Positions 1-7,325 of a DNA stretch of 13,229 nucleotides are shown here, piece after piece. Within the stretch, counting starts at the first letter, position 1. Every line of letters begins with the position of its first letter. Source of the DNA: Beijerinckiaceae bacterium. GTDB lineage: Bacteria > Pseudomonadota > Alphaproteobacteria > Rhizobiales > Beijerinckiaceae. The notes under the pieces are model-generated. The model was not told the DNA's origin. It ran no database searches and was given only the letters and a program-made list of their open reading frames with translations. The stretch lies in the NCBI GenBank assembly GCA_947380915.1, contig CANCSY010000069.1:1-13229 (forward strand), read 5' to 3'. Position numbers and translations under genes: made by a program.

Positions 1-606
1 GAAGATTTTCTCGCGGGTAATCTCGGCCGCCAGCGAGCGCAGGGGCGCGTCGGAGATCTGGTCTTCGGGATAGAGCCAAGGTCCCTTGGGCATGAGTTCG
101 CCCAGCTTGTGGCGGAAGAGCTCGACGCCATGCTGGCGCAGGGCGCTGATCATGAAGGTCTCATCGAAGCGGACCTTCTCGTTGATGAAGGCGGCGAGTT
201 CGAGGAGCTTTTCCTTCTTCACCACGTCGATCTTGTTGATCACGAGGATCTTGGGTTTGCGCACATCCGCGAGTCTCGCGAGGATGCCCTCCACCTCGTC
301 GTCGACCCCGCGACCGGCGTCGATCAGCAGCGCCACCACGTCCGCATCCCCCGCCCCGCTCCAGGCGGTGGTGACCATGGCCCGGTCAAGCCTGCGCTTG
401 GGGGCGAAGATGCCCGGCGTATCCACGAAGATGATCTGCGCATCCCCATCGAGCGCGATGCCGCGCACCAGCGCGCGGGTGGTCTGCACCTTGCGCGAGA
501 CGATGGAGACCTTGGCGCCGACCAGCGCATTCAGCAGGGTCGATTTACCGGCGTTCGGCGCGCCGATGAGGGCGGCGAAGCCACAGCGTTGCTGATGGTC
601 GCTCAT
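1..606 (-). CDS. era: GTPase Era, 3' end cut by window edge
   Basis: Era is a GTP-binding protein that binds the 3' end of 16S rRNA and helps assemble the 30S ribosomal subunit at the inner face of the membrane. The visible 202 residues cover the GTPase domain: G1 P-loop GAPNAGKST at residues 15-23, G3 DTPG at 62-65, G4 NKID at 124-127 and an SAL-type G5 near 154. The last visible residues (SDAPLRSLAAEITREKIF) are the usual junction to the C-terminal KH RNA-binding domain, which lies beyond base 1; the family is about 300 residues long. The ATG (606-604) overlaps the rnc stop codon as ATGA, so the two are translationally coupled. recO often follows era in relatives, but that lies outside the window. 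Confidence 0.97.
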   Translation of the reverse strand, partial: MSDHQQRCGFAALIGAPNAGKSTLLNALVGAKVSIVSRKVQTTRALVRGIALDGDAQIIFVDTPGIFAPKRRLDRAMVTTAWSGAGDADVVALLIDAGRGVDDEVEGILARLADVRKPKILVINKIDVVKKEKLLELAAFINEKVRFDETFMISALRQHGVELFRHKLGELMPKGPWLYPEDQISDAPLRSLAAEITREKIF

Positions 607-1325
607 GACTCGGCTCCGGCCTTGATGGGTGTAAGGGGCAAAACGCCTTCCCTTTCCAGAAAAGCGCGGGCGACCGACTGTTCGGCCACCCGCTTGGAAG
701 CGCCTGTGGCGCTCATAAGTTCGAAACCTTCGACGACGACGCCGATGATGAATTGCGGCGCATGGGCGGGGCCGGAGCGCCCGACCTCGCGATAGACCGG
801 CGGCGGCAACCCGCGACCCTGCGCCCATTCCTGCAGGGAAGTCTTGGCGTCCTGCAGGGGACGCTTGGGCTCGGCCATGCGGGTCGAGAAGCTGCGCACC
901 ACCACATCGCGCGCCGCCTCATAGCCAGCGTCCAGATAGACCGCGCCGATGATCGCCTCGCAGGCGTCGCCGAGAATCGCGGTCTTCTGGCGCCCGCCGG
1001 TGGCGGACTCGCCTGCACCAAGGCGCAGGTGCGGGCCCACGTCCCAGTCGCGCGCAACCTCCGCGCAAGTCTCCTTGCGCACCAGCGAGGCGAGGCGGCG
1101 CGACAGATCGCCCTCCTCGGAGTCCGGAAACATCTCGTAGAGCATCCCCGCCACTGCAAGGCCCAGCACCCGGTCGCCCAGAAATTCTAGGCGCTGGTAG
1201 CTGTCGGTGCGTTTCTGGATCGCGCTCACATGGGTCAGCGCGTGCTTGAGAAGCTCGCGCTTGACAAAGATATGGCCGACGGCGACTTCCAGCGCTTCGA
1301 TCGGCGGTTTAGGCCCCCGCGCCAT
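603..1325 (-). CDS. rnc: Ribonuclease III
   Basis: Ribonuclease III cleaves double-stranded RNA, matures rRNA precursors and processes structured mRNAs in the cytoplasm. The 240-residue length is typical. The N-terminal nuclease domain carries the signature RLEFLGDRVL (residues 45-54, acidic E47 and D51) and the second metal-binding cluster ILGDACEAIIGAVYLDAGY (D120, E123). A double-stranded RNA-binding domain follows from about residue 163 (DAKTSLQEWAQGRG) to about 231. The ATG lies directly after the lepB TAG with no intervening base, and its stop overlaps the era start by 4 bases, so lepB-rnc-era form one tight operon. In many bacteria RNase III cleaves its own leader; I see no specific site here. 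Confidence 0.97.
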   Translation of the reverse strand: MARGPKPPIEALEVAVGHIFVKRELLKHALTHVSAIQKRTDSYQRLEFLGDRVLGLAVAGMLYEMFPDSEEGDLSRRLASLVRKETCAEVARDWDVGPHLRLGAGESATGGRQKTAILGDACEAIIGAVYLDAGYEAARDVVVRSFSTRMAEPKRPLQDAKTSLQEWAQGRGLPPPVYREVGRSGPAHAPQFIIGVVVEGFELMSATGASKRVAEQSVARAFLEREGVLPLTPIKAGAES

Positions 1326-2105
1326 CTATCGCACCGGCTGGAATAGCCTGCTCCAGCGGATCGCGGTCGGCCATTTCCAGACCTGCCAGCCATCGACGCC
1401 CTCGTCGAGAGAGAAGAAGATCACCTCGGCGCGGCCGACGAAATTCTCGAAAGGCACATAACCGACGCCTCCCTGCTCGGGCGGTACACGGGAATCCGTA
1501 GAGTTGTCCCGGTTATCGCCCATCATGAAATAATTGCCGGGCGGCACCTCGTAGACGCCAGTGGTGTCATAAAAGCCGGTGTCGCCATCGCGCTCGATGA
1601 TGAGATGGGATACGCCGCCGGGCAGCGTCTCCTTGTAGGTGGCGACCGGGACCTGACGGCCATAGGGGTCGGTCGTGGTGATCTGCTGGACAGCCTCGCG
1701 CTCCACCATCTGCCCGTTGATGACAAGACGGCCCTGGCGCATCTGGATCTTGTCGCCGGGCAGGCCGATCACCCGCTTGATATAGTCGGTCGAGCCATCG
1801 CGTGGAAGCTTGAAGACGGCGACATCGCCGCGCTTGGGCTCCGAAGCCCATATGCGGCCGGAAAAGAGGTCCGGCGCAAAGGGCATGGAGAAGCGCGAAT
1901 AGCCGTAGCTGTATTTCGAGACGAAGAGGTAATCGCCGATCAGAAGCGTGGGGATCAGCGAGCCCGAGGGGATGTTGAAGGGCTGGAACAGCAATGTGCG
2001 CACCACGAGCGCGATCAGCAGAGCCTGAACGATGACCTTGATGGTCTCGGCCAAACCGCCTTCATCCGCTTCCTTTTTGGCTTGCAGCCCTACCGGTTCG
2101 CTCAT
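1326..2105 (-). CDS. lepB: Signal peptidase I
   Basis: Signal peptidase I removes signal peptides from exported proteins at the periplasmic face of the inner membrane. An N-terminal transmembrane helix spans about residues 22-40. Next comes the catalytic box PSGSLIPTLLIGDYLFVSK with nucleophile Ser49, then the general base Lys110 in DYIKRVIGLPGD, and box E GDNRDNSTDSR near residue 198. The residue after the catalytic serine is Leu, where Met is common. I chose ATG 2105-2103 (259 aa) over the adjacent TTG at 2108 because AAGGGA (2117-2112) sits 6 bases before the ATG but only 3 before the TTG. It is the first gene of lepB-rnc-era. The usual upstream neighbour, acpS, is separated from it by the ParDE pair on the other strand, so it needs its own promoter. 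Confidence 0.96.
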   Translation of the reverse strand: MSEPVGLQAKKEADEGGLAETIKVIVQALLIALVVRTLLFQPFNIPSGSLIPTLLIGDYLFVSKYSYGYSRFSMPFAPDLFSGRIWASEPKRGDVAVFKLPRDGSTDYIKRVIGLPGDKIQMRQGRLVINGQMVEREAVQQITTTDPYGRQVPVATYKETLPGGVSHLIIERDGDTGFYDTTGVYEVPPGNYFMMGDNRDNSTDSRVPPEQGGVGYVPFENFVGRAEVIFFSLDEGVDGWQVWKWPTAIRWSRLFQPVR

Positions 2106-2184
2106 CAAAGATCCCTTAAAGTCGCGAGCGCCTCAACGGCCCCGATCAGGGCTGCGCACGGACGCATCGCACACCCTGGAGCCG

Positions 2185-2213
2185 GATATACAGCCGGACT
2201 CACCGGGGCGCAA
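2185..2213 (-). promoter_or_regulatory. Candidate sigma70-type promoter for lepB-rnc-era
   Basis: Read on the minus strand there is TTGCGC (2213-2208), a 17-base spacer and TATATC (2190-2185). This would start transcription near 2178 and leave a leader of about 73 bases before the lepB ATG. The match to consensus is only moderate. The argument for it is positional: lepB is cut off from acpS by the ParDE genes and needs a promoter in this 212-base gap. It points away from the candidate parD promoter. Confidence 0.3.
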
Positions 2214-2255
2214 ACGCCGCGGTGGGGAGACTTGCTGGTCATCGTCCACAAGCCG

Positions 2256-2284
2256 TTGACGTTGGTGCTACCTGGTACTACCCT
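2256..2284 (+). promoter_or_regulatory. Candidate parDE promoter with embedded operator repeats
   Basis: TTGACG (2256-2261), a 17-base spacer and TACCCT (2279-2284) make a plausible promoter about 33 bases before the parD ATG. The -35 is good and the -10 is weak. The spacer and -10 contain GGTGCTACC (2264-2272) and GGTACTACC (2274-2282), two near-identical 9-mers exactly 10 bases apart. The second is close to a palindrome (GGTA-C-TACC). Ribbon-helix-helix antitoxins such as ParD bind short repeats at their own promoter, so this is a natural autoregulatory site. That role is inferred. Confidence 0.4.
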
Positions 2285-2317
2285 AAATTTGTTTTTCCTC
2301 CCGGGGGCAACAGGCTG

Positions 2318-2593
2318 ATGACCGTCAAATCGTCGATCTCGCTCTCCGATGAGCAGCACGCCTTCGCCAGAACACTGGTCGAAGCCGGGCGCTTCCCCAG
2401 CGTGAGCGCCGTGTTGCAGCAGGGCGTCGACCTGTTGCGCAGGCAGATGGAAGACGAGGGGCTGGAGCGCGCCGCACTTGCGGATGTCTTGGCGCAGCGG
2501 CGTTCCGGGGCATTCGTCTCAGGAGACGAGATGAAATCCCGATTACTGGGGATGCTGGACAAGAAACGCCAGACCCATGCCGTTCGCGATTGA
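2318..2593 (+). CDS. parD: ParD-like type II antitoxin
   Basis: The product is a 91-residue antitoxin of the ParD/CopG ribbon-helix-helix type, expected to neutralise the ParE toxin encoded next and to repress its own promoter as a dimer. Residues 1-12 (MTVKSSISLSDE) give the N-terminal beta strand. RFPSVSAVLQQGVDLLRRQM (about 27-46) has the spacing of the two helices, with S-x-S near the turn, as in ParD ('Y.s.SEvvr.aLRlL'). The acidic, helix-prone C-terminal half would wrap the toxin. I chose ATG 2318 because the protein starts there as the family does. A possible GTG about 96 bases upstream would add an unlikely peptide that crosses the promoter. The ribosome binding site is modest (CAGG close to the ATG, GGGGG further up). 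Its 3' end overlaps parE by 17 bases. Confidence 0.85.
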   Translation: MTVKSSISLSDEQHAFARTLVEAGRFPSVSAVLQQGVDLLRRQMEDEGLERAALADVLAQRRSGAFVSGDEMKSRLLGMLDKKRQTHAVRD

Positions 2594-2939
2594 GTTCTCG
2601 GCCGAGTCCGAGCGCGACTTCGAGCTGATCTTCGACCATTTGTTCGAGAGCTATCTGGGTTTTGGCGAGAGCGTCGGAGAAGCCCTCGATCATGCCATAA
2701 GACGCATCCTCGACATCCGCAGGGCTGCCGACAGGCTATCTTCTTTTCCCATTCGCGGTACGGCCAGCGACGAGATCCTGCCGGGGGTGCGCTATTTGAG
2801 CATTGATCGGGCGATCTACTGGTTTGACCTTGATAAGGCCGCGGGAAAAGTCCGCATCCTCGCCGTCTTTTTTGGCGGGCAGGACCATGTCCGCCACATG
2901 CTGGTTCGGTTGCTTGGGCATACTTCAAATAGAGATTAA
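2577..2939 (+). CDS. parE: ParE-like type II toxin (RelE/ParE superfamily)
   Basis: The product is a 120-residue protein of the RelE/ParE fold. Characterised ParE members poison DNA gyrase, while RelE members cleave mRNA; the target here is not shown. Family features in order are an N-terminal strand and helix (IEFSAESERDFELIFDHLFE), a second helix (ALDHAIRRILDIRRAADRL), the FPIRGTASDEILPGVRYLSI segment matching the ParE 'P..G.....GvR.l.v' region, then YWFDLDKAAGKVRILAVFFG and GQDHVRHML. The length is at the long end for ParE. The gene overlaps parD by 17 bases in another frame, so the toxin is probably made by translational coupling. It converges on acpS with only 19 bases between the stops, too little for an obvious terminator. 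By eye the codons are more A/T-rich than in the flanking core genes, consistent with acquisition. Confidence 0.85.
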   Translation: MPFAIEFSAESERDFELIFDHLFESYLGFGESVGEALDHAIRRILDIRRAADRLSSFPIRGTASDEILPGVRYLSIDRAIYWFDLDKAAGKVRILAVFFGGQDHVRHMLVRLLGHTSNRD

Positions 2940-2958
2940 ATCAGTGGCCAGTCAGAAT

Positions 2959-3369
2959 TTATAAGATCGTCCCCACCGGCACAGCCTCAATAATCACATA
3001 AGCCATCGCCATGGGATGCTCATCCGTAATGCTGAGGTGGATCACCGCCTCATGCCCCGCCGGGATCAGTTTCGCCAGCCGCTCGGCGGCGCCCCCCGTC
3101 AGCTTCATCGTGGGTTTGCCCGAGGGCAGGTTCACCACGCCCATGTCATGCCAGAAGACGCCATGGTTCAGCCCCGTGCCCAGCGCCTTGGAGCAGGCTT
3201 CCTTCGCGGCGAAGCGCTTGGCGTAGGAGGCGGCGCGCTGGGCGCGGCCTTCGGACTTGCGCTGCTCGACCGGCGTGAAGCACCGCTGGATGAACCGGTC
3301 GCCATAGCGCTCCAGCGTCTTCTCGACGCGGGAGATGTTGCAGAGGTCGGAGCCGATGCCGACGATCAT
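2959..3369 (-). CDS. acpS: Holo-[acyl-carrier-protein] synthase
   Basis: AcpS transfers the 4'-phosphopantetheine arm from coenzyme A to a serine of acyl carrier protein, which activates it for fatty acid synthesis. The 136-residue protein has the two magnesium-binding family motifs: [13 protein letters not shown] at residues 4-16 (Asp8) and [16 protein letters not shown] at 51-66 (Glu57). GVFWHDMGV and the C-terminal [19 protein letters not shown] strand are also typical. The length is normal. Its ATG overlaps the pdxJ stop as ATGA (3369-3366), so it is translated in the pyrE-pdxJ-acpS operon. It ends 19 bases from the convergent parE stop, where lepB would be expected in many alphaproteobacteria. 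Confidence 0.97.
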   Translation of the reverse strand: MIVGIGSDLCNISRVEKTLERYGDRFIQRCFTPVEQRKSEGRAQRAASYAKRFAAKEACSKALGTGLNHGVFWHDMGVVNLPSGKPTMKLTGGAAERLAKLIPAGHEAVIHLSITDEHPMAMAYVIIEAVPVGTIL

Positions 3370-4130
3370 GACGCCTGCCCGCGCCCCTCCTCCATGGCCG
3401 CGCGCATGCGCCGGAGGGTTTCGGGCAGGCCCACAAAAATGGCCTCCCCCATGAGGAAATGCCCGATGTTGAGCTCCACCACCTGCGGCAGCGCCGCGAT
3501 CTTGCGGGCGGTGTCATAGTCGAGGCCGTGACCGGCGTGGCACTCGATGCCCAGCTGGTGCGCCCGTGCGGCGGCGACGCGGATGCGGCCGAACTCGCGA
3601 TTGGCCTTGTCCAGCTCCCCATGGGCCACGGCGTCGCACCAGGCGCCCGTATGCAGCTCCACCACCGGCGCGCCAATGGAGCGGGCGGCGTCCAGCGCAT
3701 CGAGCGCAGGCTCGATGAAAAGGGAGACGCGGATCCCCGCCCGGCTCAGCTCGGCGGTGATGGTCTTGAGGCGGTCATGACCGCTGCGTACGTCAAGCCC
3801 GCCTTCGGTGGTGCGCTCGCTGCGCTTTTCGGGCACCAGGCAGCAGGCGTGGGGGCGGGTGTGGAGGGCGATGCCCACCATTTCCTCGGTGGCCGCCATT
3901 TCGAAATTCAGGGGCTTGGTGATTTCGCGGCGCAGGCGCGCCATATCCTCGTCGCGGATATGGCGGCGGTCCTCGCGCAGATGGGCTGTGATGCCGTCCG
4001 CCCCCGCCTCGATGGCGAGCAGGGCCGCGCGCACAGGGTCAGGCAAGGCGCCGCCACGGGCGTTCCGCACGGTCGCCACATGGTCGATGTTGACGCCCAG
4101 CCGCAGGCGTGGAGGCGTCGCGGCGCTCAC
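3366..4130 (-). CDS. pdxJ: Pyridoxine 5'-phosphate synthase
   Basis: PdxJ condenses 1-deoxy-D-xylulose 5-phosphate with 3-amino-2-oxopropyl phosphate to form pyridoxine 5'-phosphate, the last ring-closing step of the DXP-dependent vitamin B6 pathway. The 254-residue TIM-barrel protein shows the family landmarks: [15 protein letters not shown] (13-27, substrate-binding Asn14, Asp16, His17), [12 protein letters not shown] (His50), [10 protein letters not shown] (Glu77) and [18 protein letters not shown]-terminal [13 protein letters not shown] and [17 protein letters not shown] match the phosphate-binding end of the barrel. The start is a GTG (4130-4128) that overlaps the pyrE TGA as GTGA. This start fits the conserved N-terminus and the same 4-base coupling seen with acpS downstream. 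Confidence 0.97.
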   Translation of the reverse strand: MSAATPPRLRLGVNIDHVATVRNARGGALPDPVRAALLAIEAGADGITAHLREDRRHIRDEDMARLRREITKPLNFEMAATEEMVGIALHTRPHACCLVPEKRSERTTEGGLDVRSGHDRLKTITAELSRAGIRVSLFIEPALDALDAARSIGAPVVELHTGAWCDAVAHGELDKANREFGRIRVAAARAHQLGIECHAGHGLDYDTARKIAALPQVVELNIGHFLMGEAIFVGLPETLRRMRAAMEEGRGQAS

Positions 4131-4714
4131 GACGCCAGACCCCGGCTGCCCGGCTTGATGGCGGGCAATACGGCCAGTTCGGGCGGCAGATCGTCCGCCG
4201 CATAATCAGGGATGACGAGCGAGGCCAGGGCCACGCGCGGCACGCCGCCAAGATCCGCCTTGCCGCCGGATCGGTCGATCAGGCAGGCGGCGCCCACCAG
4301 ATGACCGGGGTGCTCGCGCAGCGCGTCCACGGTCTCGCGCAGGGACAGGCCCGTGGTGATGATGTCCTCGATAACCAGAACCCGATCTTCCGGGCCGATC
4401 TCGAAACCGCGGCGCAGGGCGAATTTACCGCCCTCGCGCTCGACGAAAATGGCGCGGGCGCCCAGATGCCGGGCCGTCTCATAGCCGGGCACGATGCCGC
4501 CCACCGCAGGCGAGACCACCACGTCGATCCGGCCGAAAGCCTCTTTCAGCTTGACCGCCAGCGCCTTGCAGAGCCGTTCGGTGCGGGCGGGGTCCTGAAA
4601 GACGAACATCTTTTGCAGGAAGATCGGACTGCGGCGGCCCGAGGTCAAAATGAAATGGCCGGTGAGCAGAGCCCCTGCGGCGCGGAATTCGTCGAGCACT
4701 TCATCCTGGGTCAT
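4127..4714 (-). CDS. pyrE: Orotate phosphoribosyltransferase
   Basis: PyrE joins orotate to PRPP to make orotidine 5'-monophosphate in de novo pyrimidine synthesis. The PRPP-binding signature [13 protein letters not shown] is at residues 112-124. [17 protein letters not shown] (19-35) and [17 protein letters not shown] (66-82) are typical of the bacterial alphaproteobacterial-type enzyme. I chose ATG 4714 (195 aa), since AGCAGGA lies about 9 bases upstream. ATG 4723 would add three residues but has CAGG touching the start codon. ATG 4741 has no ribosome binding site. The frame stays open far into the exporter gene upstream, but that is a shadow. A 67-base gap separates it from the exporter stop; co-transcription is likely but not shown. 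Confidence 0.96.
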   Translation of the reverse strand: MTQDEVLDEFRAAGALLTGHFILTSGRRSPIFLQKMFVFQDPARTERLCKALAVKLKEAFGRIDVVVSPAVGGIVPGYETARHLGARAIFVEREGGKFALRRGFEIGPEDRVLVIEDIITTGLSLRETVDALREHPGHLVGAACLIDRSGGKADLGGVPRVALASLVIPDYAADDLPPELAVLPAIKPGSRGLAS

Positions 4715-4781
4715 GGTCTTCATCCTGCTGATCAGCCCCATGTAAGGCTGCAAGCGGGGCCGCACAAGGGACCGCCGCCCC

Positions 4782-6584
4782 CTACTCCGCCGCTGCGGCG
4801 ATTTCACCCGTCCCAAGCTGCACTTCCAGCAACTTCCGATAGACTCCGCCCGGGCGGGCAAGCAATTGCTCATGGGTGCCGTCCTCCACCATCTTGCCAT
4901 GGTCGAAGACGAGGATCCGGTCGAGGCGCTGGATGGTCGAGAGCCGATGCGCCACCACGATGGTGGTGCGCCCCGCCGAGAGCCGCTCGATGGCCTGGCG
5001 TATGTACCGCTCGGACAGGCTGTCGAGGCTGGATGTGGCTTCGTCGAGCACCAGTATTGGCGTATTGGCGAGAATGGCCCGGGCGATGGCGACCCGCTGG
5101 CGCTCCCCGCCCGAGAGCTTGATCCCACGCTCGCCCACCAGCGTCTCATAGCCCTTGGAGAGGCCCTCGATGAATTCCGCCGCATGGGCGAGGCGCGCGG
5201 CCTCGCGGATATCGTCAAGCGTGACGCCCGGCCGCCCATAGGCGATATTCTCCGCCAGCGAGCGATGGAACAGGATGGGATCCTGCGGCACCAGCCCCAC
5301 GGCTTCGCGCAGGGAGGACTGGGTGACGGCGGCGATGTCCTGCCCATCGATAAGGATGCGCCCGCTCTCCAGATCATAGAGGCGCTGGATCAGCTTCACG
5401 AAGGTCGACTTGCCCGAGCCCGAATGGCCCACCAGGCCCACCCGCTGCCCGGCGGGAATGTCGAGGGTGAAATTCTCGAACACCGGCCCGCGTGCGCCCT
5501 TGTAGCGGAAGGTGATGTCGTCGAAGCGGATCGCGCCCCGCTCCACCGCAAGAGGCTTGGCGCCGGCCTTGTCGGCCACGTCGATATCGGCGTCGCGGAA
5601 ATCAAGAACATCGTCCATATCGTTGATAGTGCGCTGGATCTGCCGGACATTCTGGGCGATGTCGCGCAGATAGCCGGTGATAAGGAACTGGGTGGCGATG
5701 AGGCTGGCGATGTCGCCCGGCGTCGCCTGCCCGTCGCGCCACAGGAAGATGCCGGTCGTCAGCATCACGCCCTGCAAGATGATCAGCATGATGGCCTGGG
5801 CCAGACCGGTCCAGGCCCCGCGATCCCATGCGACGATGGAACGGCTGGCCCATTTCGCCGAAACCTGCGCGAAGAGCCCGTCTTCCCTGCCCTCCGCAGC
5901 AAAACTCTTCACTGTGGGATTGCCGGTGACAGAATCGGCCAGGGTGCCGCTCAGTCTCGAATCCATCTCACGAGCGGCGCGGTTGGCGGGGCTGACCCAC
6001 AGGATCGACAGGGCGACGCTGACGCCGATGAAGACCACGATACAGGCGCCCACCAGCGCGCCCAGCAAGGGCCAGCGCAGACTGAAAGTGACGGTGACGC
6101 CAATCACCACGATGAGCGCGGGCGCGAGGTTGAAGGCCAGCGTGTCGGTGAAAGTGTCGAAGGAGTTCATGCCCCGCGTGATCTTGCGCACGGTGGCGCC
6201 TGCGAAACTGTTGGCGTGCCAGTCCGAGGAGAAACGCTGCACCTTGGCGAAGGCGTCGCGGCCGATGGCGGTGATGGCCCGCGCGCTCATGCGGTTGAGC
6301 AGAAAGGTCACAAGCTGGCGCGACACCTGAAAGGCTGCCGCCAGACCCAGCAGCAGCGCCAGCGCCCAAAGGGCGGGCGAAGGATCATCCCGCGAGCCCG
6401 AAGCCACCGCATCGACCAGACGGCCGGAAGCGATGGGCACGGTGACGTCCACCAGCGTGGAGGCGATGCGCGCAACGACCAGCGTGCCAAAGAGCACCGG
6501 CGACAGCAGCCAGTAGTGGGTCACGAAGCTGAACACCCGACCGAAGCGGGGCTTTTTGCGGGGCGTGGAATCGATGTCGGACAA
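4782..6584 (-). CDS. ABC exporter, fused membrane and ATPase domains
   Basis: This is a 600-residue half-transporter that would act as a dimer in the inner membrane to export a lipid, peptide or drug; the substrate is not visible. Residues 1 to about 330 form the type I exporter membrane domain, with hydrophobic segments near 25-50, 70-95, 150-195 and 258-300. The C-terminal ATPase domain has Walker [10 protein letters not shown] (386-394), Q-loop Gln434, signature LSGGE (490-494), Walker B ILVLDE (510-515) and H-loop His546, so it looks catalytically complete. The start is TTG (6584-6582) with AGGA 5 bases upstream. That AGGA directly follows the first two bases of the TAG of the small upstream gene, which implies coupled translation. 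The next in-frame Met (residue 99) would remove the first membrane helices. I saw no partner half-transporter in the window. Confidence 0.93.
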   Translation of the reverse strand: MSDIDSTPRKKPRFGRVFSFVTHYWLLSPVLFGTLVVARIASTLVDVTVPIASGRLVDAVASGSRDDPSPALWALALLLGLAAAFQVSRQLVTFLLNRMSARAITAIGRDAFAKVQRFSSDWHANSFAGATVRKITRGMNSFDTFTDTLAFNLAPALIVVIGVTVTFSLRWPLLGALVGACIVVFIGVSVALSILWVSPANRAAREMDSRLSGTLADSVTGNPTVKSFAAEGREDGLFAQVSAKWASRSIVAWDRGAWTGLAQAIMLIILQGVMLTTGIFLWRDGQATPGDIASLIATQFLITGYLRDIAQNVRQIQRTINDMDDVLDFRDADIDVADKAGAKPLAVERGAIRFDDITFRYKGARGPVFENFTLDIPAGQRVGLVGHSGSGKSTFVKLIQRLYDLESGRILIDGQDIAAVTQSSLREAVGLVPQDPILFHRSLAENIAYGRPGVTLDDIREAARLAHAAEFIEGLSKGYETLVGERGIKLSGGERQRVAIARAILANTPILVLDEATSSLDSLSERYIRQAIERLSAGRTTIVVAHRLSTIQRLDRILVFDHGKMVEDGTHEQLLARPGGVYRKLLEVQLGTGEIAAAAE

Positions 6585-6594
6585 GATGATCCTA
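6582..6594 (-). promoter_or_regulatory. Ribosome binding site overlapping upstream stop, sets TTG start
   Basis: On the minus strand the bases TAGGATCATCTTG hold, in order, the TAG stop of the small HTH-like gene, the AGGA Shine-Dalgarno that shares bases with it, a 5-base spacer and the TTG start of the ABC exporter. A ribosome that ends the small gene is placed directly on the exporter's start. This is the main reason to accept the TTG start and to treat the two genes as one translational unit. Confidence 0.55.
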
Positions 6595-6831
6595 GTGCTG
6601 GCTTGCGCCGGGCGGGGTCTCGACGAAAAGCTGCACCCATTGTTCCGGCAAGGACAGGTGAAGGCCGATCTGGCGTGGGCTCAGGCCTTCGCGATGCATC
6701 CGCACCATGGAGCGGCGCAGAGCGATGGGAAGATCATTGACGCTATCATAGATAACCGGCGCCGCCGCGCTGGCGACAGGAATCTGCGAAGCTTCGATCA
6801 AGCTCTTCATTGATTTTGTCCATCTGATCAT
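6592..6831 (-). CDS. Small HTH-like protein of unknown function
   Basis: I do not recognise a named family for this 79-residue protein. Residues 38-67 (from about ALRRSMVRMH through LSPRQIGLHLSLPEQWVQLF) read as a helix-turn-helix: a helix rich in Arg/His, then L-S-x-R-Q-I-G-x-x-L-S-L-P-E-x-W-V, the pattern of homeodomain-like DNA-binding units. The first 30 residues (ASAAAPVIY) and the tail (ETPPGASQH) look unstructured. It sits directly upstream of the ABC exporter, and its stop overlaps that gene's ribosome binding site. ATG 6831 is used here, though a later ATG at 6810 (residue 8) is equally possible, as neither has a strong Shine-Dalgarno. The coupling and the HTH-like pattern support a real gene; regulation of the exporter is a guess. 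Confidence 0.55.
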   Translation of the reverse strand: MIRWTKSMKSLIEASQIPVASAAAPVIYDSVNDLPIALRRSMVRMHREGLSPRQIGLHLSLPEQWVQLFVETPPGASQH

Positions 6832-6924
6832 TATTCAAGTTTAGGCCTATGGACGGGAAACAGCTACCGAAAAGGAAGTTCGTCAGAGATCGTGCACATG
6901 TTTCGCCGGACCAGTAAGGCAAGC

Positions 6925-6954
6925 TTGACACTTCTGCGGGCTTTCCGTGACAAT
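6925..6954 (+). promoter_or_regulatory. Candidate promoter of the DUF1330 gene
   Basis: A perfect TTGACA (6925-6930), an 18-base spacer and GACAAT (6949-6954, four of six consensus bases) lie just upstream of the gene. Transcription would begin near 6961, giving a short leader of about 16 bases that contains the strong GGGAGGA ribosome binding site (6966-6972). The 145-base gap to the minus-strand small HTH-like gene must also hold that operon's promoter, which I could not place. Confidence 0.5.
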
Positions 6955-6976
6955 TGAAAGAACTTGGGAGGATCAT

Positions 6977-7270
6977 ATGCCGAAAGCCTATTGGGTCAGT
7001 TGCTACCATTCGATTTCCGACGAACAGAAGCTCGCCGCCTATGCGGCCCTTGGCGGCCCGGCCATCATGGAGGGCGGTGGACGCTTTCTTGCGCGCGGCG
7101 TTGCAGCGCTGGCCTATGAAAATGGCCTCAAGCAGCGCACGGTCATCATCGAATTCGACAGCGTCGAAGCCGCGCAAAAGACCCATGACAGCGCCGGCTA
7201 TCAAGCCGCCCTCAAGGCCCTTGGCGACGGCGCCGTGCGCGATCTGCGGATCGTCGAAGGAGTGTCGTGA
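6977..7270 (+). CDS. DUF1330 domain protein
   Basis: The product is a 97-residue cytoplasmic protein of the DUF1330 family, a dimeric alpha-beta barrel-like fold without a settled function. It starts MPKAYWVSCYHSISDEQ as the family does (MPKgYWi...). It continues with the core GGRFLARGV, then QRTVIIEFDSVEAAQKTHDSAGYQAALKAL, matching the typical 'r.vviEFpS...A..w..S.eYq' block, and ends DLRIVEGV. The ATG at 6977 is fixed by GGGAGGA ending 4 bases upstream and by the family N-terminus; a GTG at 6947 in frame would cross the promoter and is rejected. The gene is transcribed alone, divergent from the HTH-like/exporter pair and convergent with the TonB-like gene 55 bases away. It interrupts what would otherwise be a single-strand rsh-to-pyrE block. 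Confidence 0.85.
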   Translation: MPKAYWVSCYHSISDEQKLAAYAALGGPAIMEGGGRFLARGVAALAYENGLKQRTVIIEFDSVEAAQKTHDSAGYQAALKALGDGAVRDLRIVEGVS

Positions 7271-7278
7271 GGCTTTGA

Positions 7279-7322
7279 GCGATGGCGTCGCATCGCAGAC
7301 TAAAATCTGTTTGTGACGTCAC
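7279..7322. terminator. Inverted repeats between convergent genes
   Basis: The 55-base gap between the DUF1330 stop and the TonB-like stop contains a 6-bp stem GCGATG/CATCGC with a 6-base loop (7279-7296). It then has CAGA/TCTG around CTAAAA, and a perfect 10-base palindrome GTGACGTCAC (7313-7322). The position suits transcription termination from either side. No clear T-run follows the stem, so an intrinsic terminator is only a weak proposal. Confidence 0.3.
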
Positions 7323-7325
7323 CAA

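Noticed and set aside
2222..2317. Upstream extension of ParD
   Set aside because: It would run through the candidate promoter and operator, and the family N-terminus matches ATG 2318.
2278..2928. Minus-strand open frame across parD and parE
   Set aside because: Antisense to two recognisable genes; the translation is Arg/Ser/Pro-rich with no family match.
2106..2958. Insertion sequence or target-site duplication around parDE
   Set aside because: I found no transposase and no matching direct repeats at the two edges by eye.
3459..4205. Plus-strand open frame antisense to pdxJ
   Set aside because: Shadow of pdxJ, with no ribosome binding site or domain.
4127..5377. Long minus-strand frame that would extend PyrE upstream by over 200 residues
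   Set aside because: The extra part overlaps the exporter's ATPase domain in another frame and is Ser/Arg/Pro-rich; PyrE homology begins at the ATG near 4714.
4866..6740. 624-codon open frame on the plus strand, antisense to the ABC exporter
   Set aside because: It is a shadow of the exporter's codon pattern; the protein is low-complexity His/Asp/Gly-rich with no family features.
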